Below, in pieces: positions 11,515 through 23,412 of a stretch of 64,000 nucleotides of DNA. The position numbers and the translations under genes were made by a program. The DNA is from Allofrancisella frigidaquae (GTDB lineage Bacteria; Pseudomonadota; Gammaproteobacteria; Francisellales; Francisellaceae), in NCBI RefSeq assembly GCF_012222825.1, contig NZ_CP038017.1, forward strand, positions 1,116,001-1,180,000, given 5' to 3'. Every line of letters starts with the position of its first letter. Within the stretch, counting starts at the first letter, position 1. The notes under the pieces are model-generated. The model was not told the origin of the DNA. It searched no databases and worked only from the letters and a program-made list of their open reading frames with translations.

Positions 11515-12243
11515 TTATACTGGTTTCTTTACCCCAAAATCGTAATTATAGCACTCTTCAAATAATTTTTGATTTGTCACTTTACCATCTTTATCTGTAT
11601 ATGGATAAGTACCTGTTTCTTCATTTAAGCCACATTTTTGTTTGACTTGCTCATACTGAGCCTCTGTAATTCTCTTCCAGTGAGCGTTTTTACCAACAGC
11701 GTACCAACCACTTCCTTTATATGCTCTGGCAAATAGAGTTTCTCCACCATCCTGCACTTGAGCTTTAGAATTATAAGTTTTACCGTCATTTGGATTTAGC
11801 ACCCCACCTTTATCAAATTCAAGACTTTTGTCAGAACTATTTGTATTTTCCTGAGGCTGCAAGTTTCCAGCAAAAACAAGACCCTGCATCAAATTATCGT
11901 TTGAACTAGTGTAATTATATTTAAAGCCATTAACATCTCCCTTACCACAAATATCGCAATGAACCTGGGCGGGTACAATCTTGTTGTTAATAACATCCAT
12001 AATTGGTACAACTATTTCCATCTCAAGTGTATCTTTATTTCCATATTTATTATTTTTAGCAAAATAAGAATGTACAACACCTTGAACTTTACCAATCCCA
12101 GCATCCTTATCCTCATCAAACTGAACCCAGTAGCCTACTGGTGATAGTTTGTCTTCTGGTGCATTTTTAGCACCTTCTGCATATGCTGAACTAACAGAAA
12201 AACCAGCTAATACGACTAAAGATAGTAGTTTAAATTTTTTCAT
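11515..12243 (-). CDS. Secreted DUF2147-family protein
   Basis: 242 residues with a clear signal peptide (MKKFKLLSLVVLAGFSVSSAYA, cleavage after AYA). The mature part shows the DUF2147 pattern: SPVGYWVQFDEDKDAGIGKVQGVV near the start, a C..C pair in VHCDICGKG, GGVLNPNDGKTYNSKAQVQDGG, and an aromatic C-terminal segment with HWKRI. It should be periplasmic. Relatives are uncharacterised small beta-barrel proteins. A strong AAGGAG site precedes the ATG. It is longer than most family members because of a C-terminal extension after about residue 190 containing two cysteines. Confidence 0.8.
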   Translation of the reverse strand: MKKFKLLSLVVLAGFSVSSAYAEGAKNAPEDKLSPVGYWVQFDEDKDAGIGKVQGVVHSYFAKNNKYGNKDTLEMEIVVPIMDVINNKIVPAQVHCDICGKGDVNGFKYNYTSSNDNLMQGLVFAGNLQPQENTNSSDKSLEFDKGGVLNPNDGKTYNSKAQVQDGGETLFARAYKGSGWYAVGKNAHWKRITEAQYEQVKQKCGLNEETGTYPYTDKDGKVTNQKLFEECYNYDFGVKKPV

Positions 12244-12400
12244 TTTTTCTCCTTAACAAAACTTCGTGAACAAATAGTTCCCCTTTACTGATAGTAACAA
12301 AGATAGCGTTTTTATTCAAATAACTTATTTTTGCGAAGCAAATTTAGTAAAAGAAGTTTATAATTAAAAAACCTTAGATTAATACTTTGAATAATATTTT

Positions 12401-13294
12401 TTGAAACAGCAAGGAAAAATTATAACCAACTTTGGTGGCAATCTTATTGTTAAATTAGAAGATAATCAAAAGGTTTCCTGTCTATTAAGAAGCCACTTGA
12501 AAGGAGAATTAACGGTTGGAGATAATGTAATCGTTGATTATTTAGATACAACTTACATAATAATTGATCTTCTAGAAAGAAGAAATCTTATATCTCGCCC
12601 TAACTCCTATCAACGTAAAAATAAAAATATAGCTGCAAATATAGATCAAGCTATTATAATTATTTCTCACTCTCCAGCCCCTGTTGAACACTATATAGAT
12701 AGATACCTAGCAGCTATACATAGTAGTGAGATTACACCCGTTATAGTTATAAATAAGATTGATAACCAAAGCGAATTAGACAAACAACTTATACAACAGT
12801 TAACTGAAATTTATAGCTTAATTGGCTATAAAATCTTATATATATCAGCAAAAGATAATATTGGCATGAAAAATCTACTACATACCCTGAATGGTAAAAC
12901 TTCTATATTTTTAGGTCAATCAGGAGTTGGTAAATCTGAAACTTTAAATACTATTCTGGGTGAACAAGTTACAATTACAAGTCAAGTATCTGACTCAACA
13001 AAAAAAGGGCGCCACACTACCACCTGTTCCACGCTATATGAAATAAATGAAACCACCGCTATTATCGATTCTCCCGGTATTCGAGAGTTTGGTCTATGGA
13101 ATATCTCCCAGGAAGAACTTTTTGATGGCTTTTTGGATTTCAAAAAATACAAAGGTATGTGTCAATTTAGAAATTGCTCTCATGAAGAAAACTCAAAAGG
13201 ATGTGAAATAGTTAAGCATCTAAAAAATGGTAATATAAATAGGCTACGTTATACAAATTATCATCGGATCTTAGCTGAGATAAAAAATAAATAA
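12401..13294 (+). CDS. rsgA: Ribosome small subunit-dependent GTPase A
   Basis: 297 residues. An N-terminal OB fold (GKIITNFGGNLIVKLED) is followed by a circularly permuted GTPase with G4 NKID, G1 GQSGVGKS and G3 DSPGIREFG, then the C-terminal zinc knuckle CQFRNCSHEENSKGC. RsgA helps the final maturation of the 30S subunit. The start is a TTG: an in-frame stop lies three codons upstream, and the OB domain begins directly after it, so no better start exists. The 141-bp element begins 2 bp after the stop codon. Confidence 0.95.
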   Translation: MKQQGKIITNFGGNLIVKLEDNQKVSCLLRSHLKGELTVGDNVIVDYLDTTYIIIDLLERRNLISRPNSYQRKNKNIAANIDQAIIIISHSPAPVEHYIDRYLAAIHSSEITPVIVINKIDNQSELDKQLIQQLTEIYSLIGYKILYISAKDNIGMKNLLHTLNGKTSIFLGQSGVGKSETLNTILGEQVTITSQVSDSTKKGRHTTTCSTLYEINETTAIIDSPGIREFGLWNISQEELFDGFLDFKKYKGMCQFRNCSHEENSKGCEIVKHLKNGNINRLRYTNYHRILAEIKNK

Positions 13295-13295
13295 A

Positions 13296-13436
13296 GGGAC
13301 TGTTGAAAGCTGAAATTAGGCAAATAATAATAAGGCAAAAATATTTGAAAAAGCGCAGTTTACATGTAGTAAATGAGCATTTTGAGAATATTTTTAACAC
13401 AATTAGTGTTGTATAATTTTAGTTTTCAACAGTTCC
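13296..13436 (+). repeat. 141-bp MITE-like element, copy 2
   Basis: The element starts GGGACTGTTGAAA (13296-13308) and ends with the complement of GGAACTGTTGAAA (13424-13436): a 13-bp inverted repeat with one mismatch. ATAAA flanks both ends (13291-13295 and 13437-13441) like a 5-bp target duplication. It encodes no protein. Copy 1 at 572-712 has the same length and the opposite orientation. It fills the space between the convergent rsgA and argS genes, and its self-complementary ends could act as a terminator for both. Confidence 0.8.
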
Positions 13437-13441
13437 ATAAA

Positions 13442-15187
13442 CTACATCCTTTCTGGTATCGATATACCTAGCACACCTAATGCTATACTCATCGCTTTAA
13501 CCATAGCTACACAAAGTGCTAGTCGTGCATCTTGTATTTCCTGATCCGTGATATTAGTAATAGGACAATTAGCATAAAATTTATTAAAAATATTTGCCAA
13601 AGAATATGCAAACTCACAAATAATGTGAGGTTGGGAAGTATCATAAGCTCTAGTTATAGCCATTGGAAACTGTATAAGTTGAAGCTGAAGCTTCTCCTCA
13701 TATTCATTAGTAGCAGCAGAAACATTATAGTCTTTAACCAAATCTTGTAAATTATACTCATCACCGAATACTTTTCTAATTATGGATTTTGCTCTAACAG
13801 CTGTGTATAAAAGATAAGGTCCAGTTTTACCTTCGTATTGTGCGAACTTTTCTAAATCAAATATATAATCGTTTGAATAATTATTCACTAAATCACCAAA
13901 CTTAATTGTTGCCATAGCTACTTGATTTATAACCTCTTCATCATTTTCTTCCGGCATCCTTTGCCTAGCACATATTTTGGCTTGTGATATTAAGTCGGAT
14001 AAATGCATTACGCCACCTTCTCTGGTTTTAAAAGGTTTGCCATCTTTTCCATTTACCGTACCAAAAGCAATATGCTCTAGCTGACACTTAGTGTTAACTA
14101 TATTGGTCTTTTGAGCTACGCTAAATACTTGTTTAAAGTGCAGAGACTGTCTTTTATCTACAACATAAACTACCTTATCAGGGTCAAAATCTTTATTACG
14201 CTGCCATAATGTTGCCAAATCTGTAGTACCATACATAATACCACCATCACTTTTTACAATAATAAGTGGTGGCGTATCTTGTTTGCCTGTGTCTATCACC
14301 CAAGCACCTTCGTCTTCATACATAAAATCTTTAGATTTTAGGTACTCTACCATTTCACCCACATACTTATTAGCATCACTCTCACCCAACCAGAGATCAA
14401 AATTTATATCAAGCTCTTGAAAATCCTTCTTAACAGCCTCTATAGAAATCCTTACAAAATGTTTCCATAAGGCAACATAACCTCTTCTACCTTGCTGTAG
14501 TTCAAAAGTAGCTTGCCTTGCTTTTTCCATTTCACTCATGTCAGACTTACATCTTTTTGAGGCTTGTGGATATATTTGTGCTAACTCAGCGACTGTTACA
14601 GGTGATTTTTTAGGATACTCTTTAGTATATTCTTTATCAAAATAAGTTAGCTCCGGAGAGCGTAACTTTATTTCTTCTATAAGCATACCCATTTGAGTAC
14701 CCCAATCTCCCAAATGCACATCAGAAATAACTTCATCACCACAAAAACGGTAAAGCCTTTGTAAAGCATCTCCTAATAAAGCTGACCTTATATGCCCAAC
14801 GTGCATAGGTTTTGCAACGTTTGGTCCACCAAAGTCTAGAACTATTTTTTTGGGATTAGGATTACTCTCTACCCCAAAGCTATTTGTTTTAAAAAAATCA
14901 TTTACAACCTTAGACAAAAAGTTTGGACAAAGCGTGATATTTATAAAGCCTGGCTTTGCTATTTCAATTTTGCTAAAAATATCCTTTTGTTCTATACATT
15001 CAATAATCTCTTGAGCAATTACAAATGGTGGCTTTTTTGCAAATTTAGCTAAAGGCATAGCTCCATTGCATTGAAAATGTCCTATTCCCTCACGAGTTGA
15101 GACAACAACTTTGGCAAAACTTTCCCCATAATTTAACTTTTGAAAAGCTTTTGCGAATATTTTTGATAGATAAACTTCTATATTCAT
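13442..15187 (-). CDS. argS: Arginyl-tRNA synthetase
   Basis: 581 residues, a class I synthetase. The ArgRS N-terminal Add-1 domain is followed by the HIGH-type motif in [20 protein letters not shown], and by the ArgRS-specific [19 protein letters not shown] stretch of the anticodon-binding domain. The protein ends in the conserved [13 protein letters not shown] (true ArgRS end with methionine). KMSKS is not conserved as such, as in many ArgRS enzymes; the equivalent loop is near [13 protein letters not shown]. It charges tRNA-Arg. It converges on rsgA and is divergent from lptD. Confidence 0.97.
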   Translation of the reverse strand: MNIEVYLSKIFAKAFQKLNYGESFAKVVVSTREGIGHFQCNGAMPLAKFAKKPPFVIAQEIIECIEQKDIFSKIEIAKPGFINITLCPNFLSKVVNDFFKTNSFGVESNPNPKKIVLDFGGPNVAKPMHVGHIRSALLGDALQRLYRFCGDEVISDVHLGDWGTQMGMLIEEIKLRSPELTYFDKEYTKEYPKKSPVTVAELAQIYPQASKRCKSDMSEMEKARQATFELQQGRRGYVALWKHFVRISIEAVKKDFQELDINFDLWLGESDANKYVGEMVEYLKSKDFMYEDEGAWVIDTGKQDTPPLIIVKSDGGIMYGTTDLATLWQRNKDFDPDKVVYVVDKRQSLHFKQVFSVAQKTNIVNTKCQLEHIAFGTVNGKDGKPFKTREGGVMHLSDLISQAKICARQRMPEENDEEVINQVAMATIKFGDLVNNYSNDYIFDLEKFAQYEGKTGPYLLYTAVRAKSIIRKVFGDEYNLQDLVKDYNVSAATNEYEEKLQLQLIQFPMAITRAYDTSQPHIICEFAYSLANIFNKFYANCPITNITDQEIQDARLALCVAMVKAMSIALGVLGISIPERM

Positions 15188-15236
15188 TTTTTATAAATCC
15201 AAGATAAAACTATTCCTATACCTTCCAAATTTAACA

Positions 15237-15265
15237 TAGAAATATGTAGCAAATACAGATATAAT
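15237..15265 (+). promoter_or_regulatory. Probable promoter of the lptD-surA operon
   Basis: TATAAT lies at 15260-15265, with a weak -35 (TAGAAA, 15237-15242) 17 bp before it. The lptD ATG follows at 15313. The box sits in the divergent argS/lptD spacer and is the only good -10 there. Confidence 0.5.
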
Positions 15266-15312
15266 ATCATGGTTATTTTTTAAAACTCAACAAAAAGGCT
15301 CCTAAAATCAAT

Positions 15313-17928
15313 ATGTTAAAGGGTATTCATAAATATCTGTGGGTTAGCTTTGGCACTGTATTTATTACAGCGTCTGGCCATGCTGCGAGAATTATGAACG
15401 AAAACCCTATAAAAGAGGACTGGAGCTGTAAAATTGTAGACAATGAATGGAAATGTGACCGAGTTAAACAGCCAGCGAACGTCTTTGATGAAAAATTAAA
15501 ACCAGAAGAAAAACAAAAAGCCCTGTCAGATGACTTAGGGTGGGTCCCACAAGCGAAAACTTTTGTTGGTGGCTACTATAATAATGACAGTGCTTTTACC
15601 AAGTCTTTATGTGAATCTAAAAAAACAGAACTTAGTTATGAAGATGCTGAGTATGATACAGATGGGACACTTATAGCTTCTGGAAACGTAGAAGTATTAC
15701 AGTGTGACCAAGAAATGTATAGTGATGATGCTATAGTTAGTTTTAACACTGATAAAAACTCTATCCAATCAATCGTAATGACTGGTGATGTGATTGCTAG
15801 ACAACCATCTACTGGTATAGTTATCCGCACAAAAGAGCTTGCTGCTAACACCAATGATGGCACTTATAGTGCTGGTGAAACATACTTTAGAATGGCTAGA
15901 GAAGTGCCAAATACGCTTATGTATAATAAAGAACACTTTAGTGGACACTTAAGAGGTTATGCAAAAACTTTTGAAAAAGAAGACCAAGATAACTTAATAA
16001 TGGAAGATGCTTATCTGACTTCTGGTGATCCTACTGATAACGCTTGGAAGATAACCGGAAAAAATATTAATATTGATACTGGTAAAGAAATGGCTTATGT
16101 TAAAGATGGCTTCTTTAAAATTAAAGATATACCGGTTATGTACATCCCTTATTTTTCATATCCTATAAGTAACAAAAGAAAATCTGGTTTCTTAACTCCA
16201 AACTTCGTTAATAGTCAACTTTCTGGATACGGGGTTGCAATACCATATTATTTCAACTTAGCACCAAATTATGATTTATTGCTTGAGACAGTTTTTTGGT
16301 TAAAACGTGGTCTGATGGAAAATGGTACCTTCAGATACATGACTGATATTTTTCAGGGGCAATTTGAAGGCTCAATAGTACCTTACGATTTCCAAACTCA
16401 TACGATGAGAGGAGCTTTTACTTTCTCAAATAGTGGTGATTTTGGTAATGGTATCACTACAAGACTAAAGTATGACTACGTCAGTGATAAAGATTACTAT
16501 GATGATTTCTCTGTAGGTAATATTAACCTAGTTACAAAAACCCTTTTAGATAGAGAATTTGACCTAAACTATAGCAATGAGAATATAACCGCAGGATTAA
16601 CCGCATTATACTATGGTGTAGTTAATCCAGAGATGAACCTTGCAAACATACCTTATGCTAAACTACCAGAAATAAAGTTCAATGCCACAGCTGATGGTTA
16701 TACTCCTGACTCTGTAAGCCTAAGTATTGAAACATTAAATACTTATTTCTATAAATCAGCATACCCAATAAACCCTAGCCAAAGCCTAACAAATATAGGA
16801 ACAAACGTAAACGCTTTTAGAGGATATGAATCACCTAAAATCACTGGTAATTTTTCAGAAACTTGGGGATATTTAACTCCTTCTTTAGAAGTGCCTATAC
16901 GTTATTACCAGCTAAATAATAAACCAACAGATACTATAAAATTTAGTAAAAATAACGTTACAAGTATCCTACCTATTTTTAACATTGATTCTGGATTATA
17001 CTTTGATCGCGAATACACAACAAAAGAAGGTGCTTACACACAAACTTTACAACCTAGACTATTTTATACCTATATTCCTTATCAAAACCAAACTGATATA
17101 CCTTTATTTGACACCAGTTTACAAAACGAGCAATATATGCAGATGTTCCAGGTAAATAGGTTTACAGGGCACGACAGAATAAACAACGCCAATCAGCTTA
17201 CATACGCTCTAGAGTCAACAACGATTAACCAAGAAGACGGCTCTACTCTAGCATCAGCTAAGATTGGTCAGATGATGTACTTTGCTGATAGAATGGTTAC
17301 GCTTTGTCAAGGTAATTCAACATGTAATAACCCAGAAATGACAGATGTATTTGCAAAAGAAACATTTTCTCCTATTATGTCGTCATTTGAGTACCAGATA
17401 ATGAAAAATATTTACTTATCTGCTCAGATTAATTACCGCATTCAACAGCAAAATGTTGATTACCAAGTGTATCAACTTTCTTACAAAGATGAGGGTGAGA
17501 ATATCTTTAATGTTTCATACAACAACATTGCTAACAACTGGAACTCTCTAACTCAAGACCAAATTAACAACGGTGTAAAACCAACACCGCAAGAAACTGT
17601 AACCCTTTCAACCATAATCAACCTAAATGATAGCTGGGCAATAGCAGGGTTGTGGAACTACAATTTCCAGCAAAACCAGTTAGCAGATGCATTTGTTGGT
17701 CTGCAATACAACGATAAATCTTGGGCTGTTAGAGCACTATGGCAAAAAAGTGCATATACAAACTCTGATCCAAATGATCCTCAAAAATTAGGAAATTTAG
17801 TTAACTCCTATATGCTTGAGTTTGAGCTAAAAGGCCTAGGAAGCGTTGGTAGTAGCAGCAATATTGCTTCTCGTTTAAGTCAAATAAATGGCTATGAACC
17901 AGGTGAATGGGGAGGCGCAAAATCATGA
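15313..17928 (+). CDS. lptD: LPS-assembly protein LptD
   Basis: 871 residues. A signal peptide at residues 1-24 ([11 protein letters not shown]) precedes an OstA/LptA-like beta-taco domain (about 110-230), where [20 protein letters not shown] and [16 protein letters not shown] are typical. The rest is a large outer-membrane beta-barrel. The junction carries [20 protein letters not shown], a strongly conserved LptD motif. Cysteines in the N-terminal domain and near residues 660-675 could form the disulfides that E. coli LptD needs. With LptE it inserts LPS into the outer leaflet. Its stop overlaps the surA start (ATGA), which fits SurA being its chaperone. Confidence 0.96.
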   Translation: MLKGIHKYLWVSFGTVFITASGHAARIMNENPIKEDWSCKIVDNEWKCDRVKQPANVFDEKLKPEEKQKALSDDLGWVPQAKTFVGGYYNNDSAFTKSLCESKKTELSYEDAEYDTDGTLIASGNVEVLQCDQEMYSDDAIVSFNTDKNSIQSIVMTGDVIARQPSTGIVIRTKELAANTNDGTYSAGETYFRMAREVPNTLMYNKEHFSGHLRGYAKTFEKEDQDNLIMEDAYLTSGDPTDNAWKITGKNINIDTGKEMAYVKDGFFKIKDIPVMYIPYFSYPISNKRKSGFLTPNFVNSQLSGYGVAIPYYFNLAPNYDLLLETVFWLKRGLMENGTFRYMTDIFQGQFEGSIVPYDFQTHTMRGAFTFSNSGDFGNGITTRLKYDYVSDKDYYDDFSVGNINLVTKTLLDREFDLNYSNENITAGLTALYYGVVNPEMNLANIPYAKLPEIKFNATADGYTPDSVSLSIETLNTYFYKSAYPINPSQSLTNIGTNVNAFRGYESPKITGNFSETWGYLTPSLEVPIRYYQLNNKPTDTIKFSKNNVTSILPIFNIDSGLYFDREYTTKEGAYTQTLQPRLFYTYIPYQNQTDIPLFDTSLQNEQYMQMFQVNRFTGHDRINNANQLTYALESTTINQEDGSTLASAKIGQMMYFADRMVTLCQGNSTCNNPEMTDVFAKETFSPIMSSFEYQIMKNIYLSAQINYRIQQQNVDYQVYQLSYKDEGENIFNVSYNNIANNWNSLTQDQINNGVKPTPQETVTLSTIINLNDSWAIAGLWNYNFQQNQLADAFVGLQYNDKSWAVRALWQKSAYTNSDPNDPQKLGNLVNSYMLEFELKGLGSVGSSSNIASRLSQINGYEPGEWGGAKS

Positions 17929-19352
17929 TAAAAAAACTTCTTATTTCCATAAGCTTTTTATCTATTTTTTTTTATAATGGTTATGCAGATATAGCATCTA
18001 ATTTGTTCCAAAATTCTTTTAACTCAAGTTTTGGTAACAATAATGAAACAAGTACAACTTCTTCCCAGGACTCTAACAAAAAAAACCTCGTCAACAAAAC
18101 TATTGCTATAGTAAACAATAAACCCATAACCTCACTTGAACTTAACCAAGAGGTTCAAAAACTCCAAGCTAGCAATCCACAGATAACTCAATTCAACCCA
18201 GATGACCTAGCTATAAAAAGACGTGCGCTCCAAGATTTAATATCTCAAAGCGTATTAATTCAACTAGCTGAACAAAATAACATTACAATATCAGAGCAGC
18301 AGTTAAATTCTGCCATACAAGAAGTAGCCACTAAGAATAATATGTCCATAGATTCGCTAAAGTTAAATCTAGAAGCATCTGGTATGTCGTTTAGTAAATA
18401 TAAAGACAAAATACGTGAGCAGCTAATGGTTAGCCAACTACAACAACAAGCTATTGCTCAACAAGTATATGTCTCTCCAGAAGAGATTCAAAAATACATA
18501 AAGAAACATCAAAAAGAATTTGATAGACAAATGTCTCCAATTAAAACTTATAGTCTTAAAAATCTAATCATAGCTTTACCAGAATCAAAAAAAGCGAAAA
18601 AAGATAAACTTGATTTGCTAAAAAAACTAGCGATGGCCGTTAATAATGGTGATATTAGCTTTTCTGATGTTGTAGAACAATTCTCAGAAGCTCCCAATGC
18701 AAGCATAGGAGGAATAGTTAGTCATCCTCTTAAATTTGATGCTATACCGAGTATTTATAAGACAAGGGTGAAAAAGCTTAAGCAAAATCAAGTATCTAAG
18801 CCTTTTATAGTAAATAACACTATACAAATGGTTTATATCGATAAAATAGATGTTCAAGCTCCTTTATTAGGTAAAGAAATCACTAAATACTACGTCTACG
18901 GTATAGTTATAAAAGCAGTTGGAAGCATGACTGAGAATGGTGCAAAAAGTTCTCTTGATAGAGCATTTGTTGCTCTATCAAGCGGTGAGGATTTCACTAA
19001 AGTAGCAGAAAAATTCAACCAAGATTATGATCATGCAGATGGTAAATTCGGTTGGGTGTCAACTTTAGATAGCCCCCCTTCTCTACCACCTGCTGCTTTC
19101 GCAAAACTACAGACTCTCAAAGAAGATGAGTTTTCCGATGTTTTTCAAGCTGATTCAAAAACTTGGATGATTATAAAATATACAAAAACAAAAAAATATA
19201 ATGCTGCAGAAGAGTTAAAAGAACAAAAAGCTTTAGAAGCTATTTTTTCAGAAAAAGCTCAGCAAATATATAAAACCTGGCTAACTTCTATGAAAGATGA
19301 CGCTTACATAGAAATCCTAGAAAGTGATCTTCAAACTCCAGAGTTGTATTAA
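17925..19352 (+). CDS. surA: Periplasmic chaperone and peptidyl-prolyl isomerase SurA
   Basis: I place the start at the ATG at 17925, which overlaps the lptD stop, has a GGAGG site 8 bp upstream and gives a signal peptide ([19 protein letters not shown], ending YA). An upstream ATG in the same frame would put charged residues in front of the signal. The mature chain has the SurA N-terminal chaperone helices ([18 protein letters not shown]) and two parvulin domains (about 205-320 and 325-430). The second keeps [18 protein letters not shown]. It escorts outer-membrane proteins such as LptD. Confidence 0.94.
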   Translation: MIKKLLISISFLSIFFYNGYADIASNLFQNSFNSSFGNNNETSTTSSQDSNKKNLVNKTIAIVNNKPITSLELNQEVQKLQASNPQITQFNPDDLAIKRRALQDLISQSVLIQLAEQNNITISEQQLNSAIQEVATKNNMSIDSLKLNLEASGMSFSKYKDKIREQLMVSQLQQQAIAQQVYVSPEEIQKYIKKHQKEFDRQMSPIKTYSLKNLIIALPESKKAKKDKLDLLKKLAMAVNNGDISFSDVVEQFSEAPNASIGGIVSHPLKFDAIPSIYKTRVKKLKQNQVSKPFIVNNTIQMVYIDKIDVQAPLLGKEITKYYVYGIVIKAVGSMTENGAKSSLDRAFVALSSGEDFTKVAEKFNQDYDHADGKFGWVSTLDSPPSLPPAAFAKLQTLKEDEFSDVFQADSKTWMIIKYTKTKKYNAAEELKEQKALEAIFSEKAQQIYKTWLTSMKDDAYIEILESDLQTPELY

Positions 19353-19365
19353 ATAGGTTAGTCAC

Positions 19366-20151
19366 ATGCAATATAAAATTAAAGCAAAAAAATTTTTGGG
19401 ACAAAATTTCTTACAAGATGAAAATATTATCCAAAAGATAGTTCAACTAGCTAACATAAATAAAAATGATACTGTATTAGAAATAGGACCAGGTTTAGGA
19501 GCATTAACCCGTCATTTACTTACTAAGTCGAATAATGTTAATGTAGTTGAATTTGATGGTACAATCATAGAGTCACTACTGGATAACTGTAAAGCTTATG
19601 GCGAACCTACAGTTTTTAATGAAGACTTTCTTAAATTTGATACTGATAAACTAACTACGTCAAATAACAAAATAAAGCTCATTGGCAATTTACCTTATAA
19701 CATTTCTACTCCAATATTATTTAAAGTAATAACCTTGGGTGACAAAGTTGTTGATGCTCACTTTATGCTCCAGAAAGAAATGGTTGATAGAATAATATCC
19801 CTGCCAAACACTAAAGTTTACGGAAGACTTTCTGTTATTTTACAATATCATTTCACCTGTAGTTGTATCCTTAAAATTCCACCAGAAGTTTTCTACCCCA
19901 AACCAAAAGTTGATTCAGCAATAATTAGATTAAAGCCCAAAGTCGATAAACCATACTTAAAAAATCAAGGTTTTTTTGAAAAACTTGTAAAGCTAAGCTT
20001 TGCACAACGTCGAAAAACTCTGCATAATAATCTTAAGGAAATTTTAAAACAACGAAACATTAACTCTAACTGTTTGCCTATTGATACAAGTCTTAGAGCA
20101 GAAAACCTAAGTGTTAATGATTTTGTTAATTTGGCAAACTTCTTAAGCTAG
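19366..20151 (+). CDS. rsmA: 16S rRNA dimethyladenosine transferase
   Basis: 261 residues. It opens with [19 protein letters not shown], the KsgA signature, then the SAM motif [12 protein letters not shown] and the catalytic NLPYNIS. It dimethylates two adjacent adenines in helix 45 of 16S rRNA, a late 30S maturation step. It begins 14 bp after surA in the same operon; loss of its activity is known to give kasugamycin resistance (also called ksgA). Confidence 0.97.
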   Translation: MQYKIKAKKFLGQNFLQDENIIQKIVQLANINKNDTVLEIGPGLGALTRHLLTKSNNVNVVEFDGTIIESLLDNCKAYGEPTVFNEDFLKFDTDKLTTSNNKIKLIGNLPYNISTPILFKVITLGDKVVDAHFMLQKEMVDRIISLPNTKVYGRLSVILQYHFTCSCILKIPPEVFYPKPKVDSAIIRLKPKVDKPYLKNQGFFEKLVKLSFAQRRKTLHNNLKEILKQRNINSNCLPIDTSLRAENLSVNDFVNLANFLS

Positions 20152-20159
20152 GAGTAATA

Positions 20160-20987
20160 ATGGCTACTTATGTAATCGGAGACGTACAAGGCTGCTATGA
20201 CGAGCTACAATTGCTGTTAGAAAAAATAAAGTTTAATAAAAATACCGATAAGCTTATTTTTGCTGGTGACATTATAAATAAAGGTCCAAAATCACTTGAA
20301 ACAATAAATTTTATTATGTCACTTAAAGAGAGAGCTCAGCTTATCCTAGGAAATCATGAAATACTATTTTTAGCTATCAGCTATAATTTTTTATCCTCAA
20401 ATAACAAGCATACTTTTGATGAAATTTTAAACGCTTCTAATCTTAAAGAAATCCAAGAATGGCTTTGTAATCAAAAATTTCTAATAAAGCTTGATAATTA
20501 TTATATAACACATGCGGGTATTCCACATATATGGTCACCTAAAAAAGCTCTAAAGAGAGCTAATGAAGTTGAATTTATCTTAAAAAATGAAACTACAAGA
20601 AAATTACTACTAGCTAATCTCTTTAACGAAGAAATTGCAAAGTGGAATAAAGAGCTAGAAGGAATAGAAAGATGGCTGTGTATACTTAACTACTTTACTA
20701 GGATGAGAGCTATAAAGAAAAATGGCGAACTAGACCTAAAATTTAGCTCAACTATCGAAAATATTCCAAATGGGTTTGAACCATGGTTTAAATTTAAACA
20801 TAAAAAGTTTAGCACAGACAAAATTTTAATTTTTGGTCACTGGGCTGCACTTAAAGGTGTGACTGGTAACAAAAATATAATAGCCCTAGATACAGGATGT
20901 GTATTTGGTGGTAAACTAACTTGCTACTGTACCAAAAATAAAAAAATCATTAGCATTAATGCAATTAAAAGTTATAGGAATATTTAA
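20160..20987 (+). CDS. apaH: Symmetrical bis(5'-nucleosyl)-tetraphosphatase
   Basis: 275 residues. Metallophosphatase motifs are all visible: GDVQGCYDEL, FAGDIINKGPKS, LGNHE, THAGIPHIWS and the terminal GHWAALKGV with ALDTGCVFGGKL. It splits Ap4A into two ADP. The gene follows rsmA by 8 bp. In E. coli apaG sits between these two; here it does not. The AUG of aroQ follows directly after its stop codon. Confidence 0.96.
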   Translation: MATYVIGDVQGCYDELQLLLEKIKFNKNTDKLIFAGDIINKGPKSLETINFIMSLKERAQLILGNHEILFLAISYNFLSSNNKHTFDEILNASNLKEIQEWLCNQKFLIKLDNYYITHAGIPHIWSPKKALKRANEVEFILKNETTRKLLLANLFNEEIAKWNKELEGIERWLCILNYFTRMRAIKKNGELDLKFSSTIENIPNGFEPWFKFKHKKFSTDKILIFGHWAALKGVTGNKNIIALDTGCVFGGKLTCYCTKNKKIISINAIKSYRNI

Positions 20988-21452
20988 ATGGATATACTAG
21001 TAATTAATGGTCCAAACCTTAATCTACTGGGGACTAGAGAACCTCATGTATATGGCAATAAAACACTTGAAGATATAAATTTTGAGCTTTCTAATATAGC
21101 TAAAGAACATAAATTAACTTTAGAATTTTTTCAAAGCAATCATGAAGGTAATATTGTCGATAAAATACAACAAACGTCTGTTAAATTTATTATCATAAAC
21201 CCCGCTGCGTATACACATACTAGTGTAGCAATAAGGGATGCCTTTTTAGCTACAGGTAAGCCTTTTATTGAAATACATTTGTCTAATATATATAATAGGG
21301 AAAAGTTTAGGTCTAAGTCACTTCTCTCTGACATTGCTTATGGAGGCATATTTGGTCTTGGTACGAATGGCTACACCTTAGCTGTAATAGAAGCTATAAA
21401 TTATATAAATACTAAAGGAGAAAAAGATGGATTTATTAAAAGCAATAGATAA
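20988..21452 (+). CDS. aroQ: Type II 3-dehydroquinate dehydratase
   Basis: 154 residues. [19 protein letters not shown] carries the catalytic tyrosine; [25 protein letters not shown] and the histidine in [14 protein letters not shown] are the other active-site parts. It removes water from 3-dehydroquinate in the shikimate pathway. It starts right after the apaH stop. Its last 26 bp overlap accB, so the C-terminal tail ([11 protein letters not shown]) is read from the accB leader region and may not be functionally important. Confidence 0.96.
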   Translation: MDILVINGPNLNLLGTREPHVYGNKTLEDINFELSNIAKEHKLTLEFFQSNHEGNIVDKIQQTSVKFIIINPAAYTHTSVAIRDAFLATGKPFIEIHLSNIYNREKFRSKSLLSDIAYGGIFGLGTNGYTLAVIEAINYINTKGEKDGFIKSNR

Positions 21453-21912
21453 AGTAGCTGAAATTCTTAATTCTAGCGACATTAAAGAAATAAAAATCAA
21501 AGATGGCGGATCTAGTATTTTTATGACAAAGAATAATACAGCTACCACAAGTGTAGTTTCTGCACCTGTTGCAAGTAGTATAACTCCTGTTGCATCATCA
21601 ACCTCAGCAGCTAGCTTAACTTCAGTGTCTTCTACTCACACAGCAGCTACTATATCTGCTAGTGAAGAAGTATTAAATGGTGAAGAAATTAAATCTCCTA
21701 TGGTCGGGACTTTCTATAGCTCACCTTCTCCAGATGCAGCTGCATATGTTAAAGAAGGTCAAGAAGTTAAAAAAGGTGATGTTTTATGTATTATCGAAGC
21801 GATGAAAATAATGAATAAAATTGAAGCTGAAAAATCTGGAAAAATAATTAAAATCCTTGCTAAAGATGGCGATCCAGTTCAATACGATCAACCCCTATTT
21901 ATAATTGAGTAA
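21427..21912 (+). CDS. accB: Biotin carboxyl carrier protein of acetyl-CoA carboxylase
   Basis: 161 residues. A short N-terminal helix region and an alanine/serine/threonine-rich linker (about 38-80) lead to the biotinyl domain with EAMKIMN, where Lys127 should carry biotin. It holds the carboxybiotin that acetyl-CoA carboxylase uses to make malonyl-CoA. The gene starts inside the end of aroQ with an AAAGGAG site. Its biotin ligase (birA) lies 3.1 kb further on, in the opposite orientation. Confidence 0.97.
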   Translation: MDLLKAIDKVAEILNSSDIKEIKIKDGGSSIFMTKNNTATTSVVSAPVASSITPVASSTSAASLTSVSSTHTAATISASEEVLNGEEIKSPMVGTFYSSPSPDAAAYVKEGQEVKKGDVLCIIEAMKIMNKIEAEKSGKIIKILAKDGDPVQYDQPLFIIE

Positions 21913-21980
21913 TTTGATTGAAGCATTTTATTAATAGAAAATAGAGAAAGTCGGTCTAAACTCTTAAGAGGTAATATGAA

Positions 21981-23336
21981 ATGATTAAAAAAGTACTAAT
22001 CGCCAATAGAGGTGAGATAGCGCTTAGGATTCTAAGAGCTTGTAGAGAATTAGGAATTAAAACTGTAGCTGTTTACTCTACTGCTGATGCTAACCTTATG
22101 CATGTTAAGCTAGCTGATGAAGCCGTATGTATTGGACCGCCAGCACCTAATCTTAGTTATTTGAATATTCAAAGTATAATCACAGCCGCTGAAATTACTA
22201 ATGCTGACGCCATACACCCTGGTTACGGGTTTTTATCAGAGAACGCTAAATTTGCTAAAGCTGTTGAAGAAAGTGGTTTCATTTTTATAGGTCCTCGTCC
22301 AGAAAGTATAGAGATTATGGGTGATAAGGTTGAAGCTATCAAATACATGAAAAAAGCTAATGTACCTTGTGTACCTGGGTCAGGTGGACCTCTAGGTAGC
22401 GATGACAAGAAAAACTTAGAAATTGCTGAAAAAATTGGCTACCCAGTGATTATTAAAGCTGCTGGTGGTGGTGGCGGTCGTGGCATGAGTATCGTTAGAA
22501 AAAAAGAAGATTTAATAAGTGCTATTTCTTTAACTAAGAGTGAAGCAAGAATCGCTTTTAATAACGATATGGTTTATATGGAAAAATTCTTAGAAAACCC
22601 TCGTCATATCGAGATACAAGTTTTCGGAGATGGTCAAGGTAACGCTATACACTTATTTGAAAGAGACTGCTCAACACAAAGAAGACACCAGAAAGTTATT
22701 GAAGAAGCTCCTGCAATTGGACTTACCGACAAACAAAGAAAACAAATTGGTGAGCAATGTGTAAAAGCTTGTAAAATACTTAAATATCGTGGTGCTGGAA
22801 CGTTTGAGTTCTTATATGAAAACGAAGAATTCTATTTCATCGAAATGAATACTAGAATCCAAGTTGAACATCCGGTTACAGAATCTATCACATCTACGGA
22901 CCTTATCAAAGAGCAAATAAAAGTTGCTAATGGTCAAGGTTTAAGCTGGAAACAAGAAGATATCACTATTGTTGGGCATGCTATAGAGTGTAGAATTAAT
23001 GCAGAAGACCCTGAAAGAATGATCCCTTCACCAGGAATGATAAATGTTTATCACCCACCAGGTGGTCCAAGGGTACGCGTAGATTCTCATATTTACTCAG
23101 GATATGCTGTACCACCAAATTATGACTCTATGATAGCAAAAGTTATTGTACGTGCGCATAATAGAGAAACTGCTCTACAAAAAATGCGTGCAGCTCTTGA
23201 AGAAATGGTTATTAATGGTATTAAAACCAATATCCCTTTACATCAAGAGATACTAAGCAATGAAGCTTTTGTTAAAGGTGGAACAAATATTCATTTCTTA
23301 GAAAAAATGTTGGAAAACAAGAAAAATTCTAAATAG
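21981..23336 (+). CDS. accC: Biotin carboxylase subunit of acetyl-CoA carboxylase
   Basis: 451 residues. It starts with the standard [20 protein letters not shown]. The ATP-grasp glycine loop is [13 protein letters not shown], and [19 protein letters not shown] and [14 protein letters not shown] are the catalytic segments. It carboxylates biotin on AccB using ATP and bicarbonate. It follows accB by 68 bp with an AGAGG site, so the two are probably one transcript. Confidence 0.98.
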   Translation: MIKKVLIANRGEIALRILRACRELGIKTVAVYSTADANLMHVKLADEAVCIGPPAPNLSYLNIQSIITAAEITNADAIHPGYGFLSENAKFAKAVEESGFIFIGPRPESIEIMGDKVEAIKYMKKANVPCVPGSGGPLGSDDKKNLEIAEKIGYPVIIKAAGGGGGRGMSIVRKKEDLISAISLTKSEARIAFNNDMVYMEKFLENPRHIEIQVFGDGQGNAIHLFERDCSTQRRHQKVIEEAPAIGLTDKQRKQIGEQCVKACKILKYRGAGTFEFLYENEEFYFIEMNTRIQVEHPVTESITSTDLIKEQIKVANGQGLSWKQEDITIVGHAIECRINAEDPERMIPSPGMINVYHPPGGPRVRVDSHIYSGYAVPPNYDSMIAKVIVRAHNRETALQKMRAALEEMVINGIKTNIPLHQEILSNEAFVKGGTNIHFLEKMLENKKNSK

Positions 23337-23412
23337 TATCATCTATATCTTCATTTTAATTTCTCTCTTTTTCTTATATACTTTTATCCAAACAAAATAA
23401 GATTGCACAACT

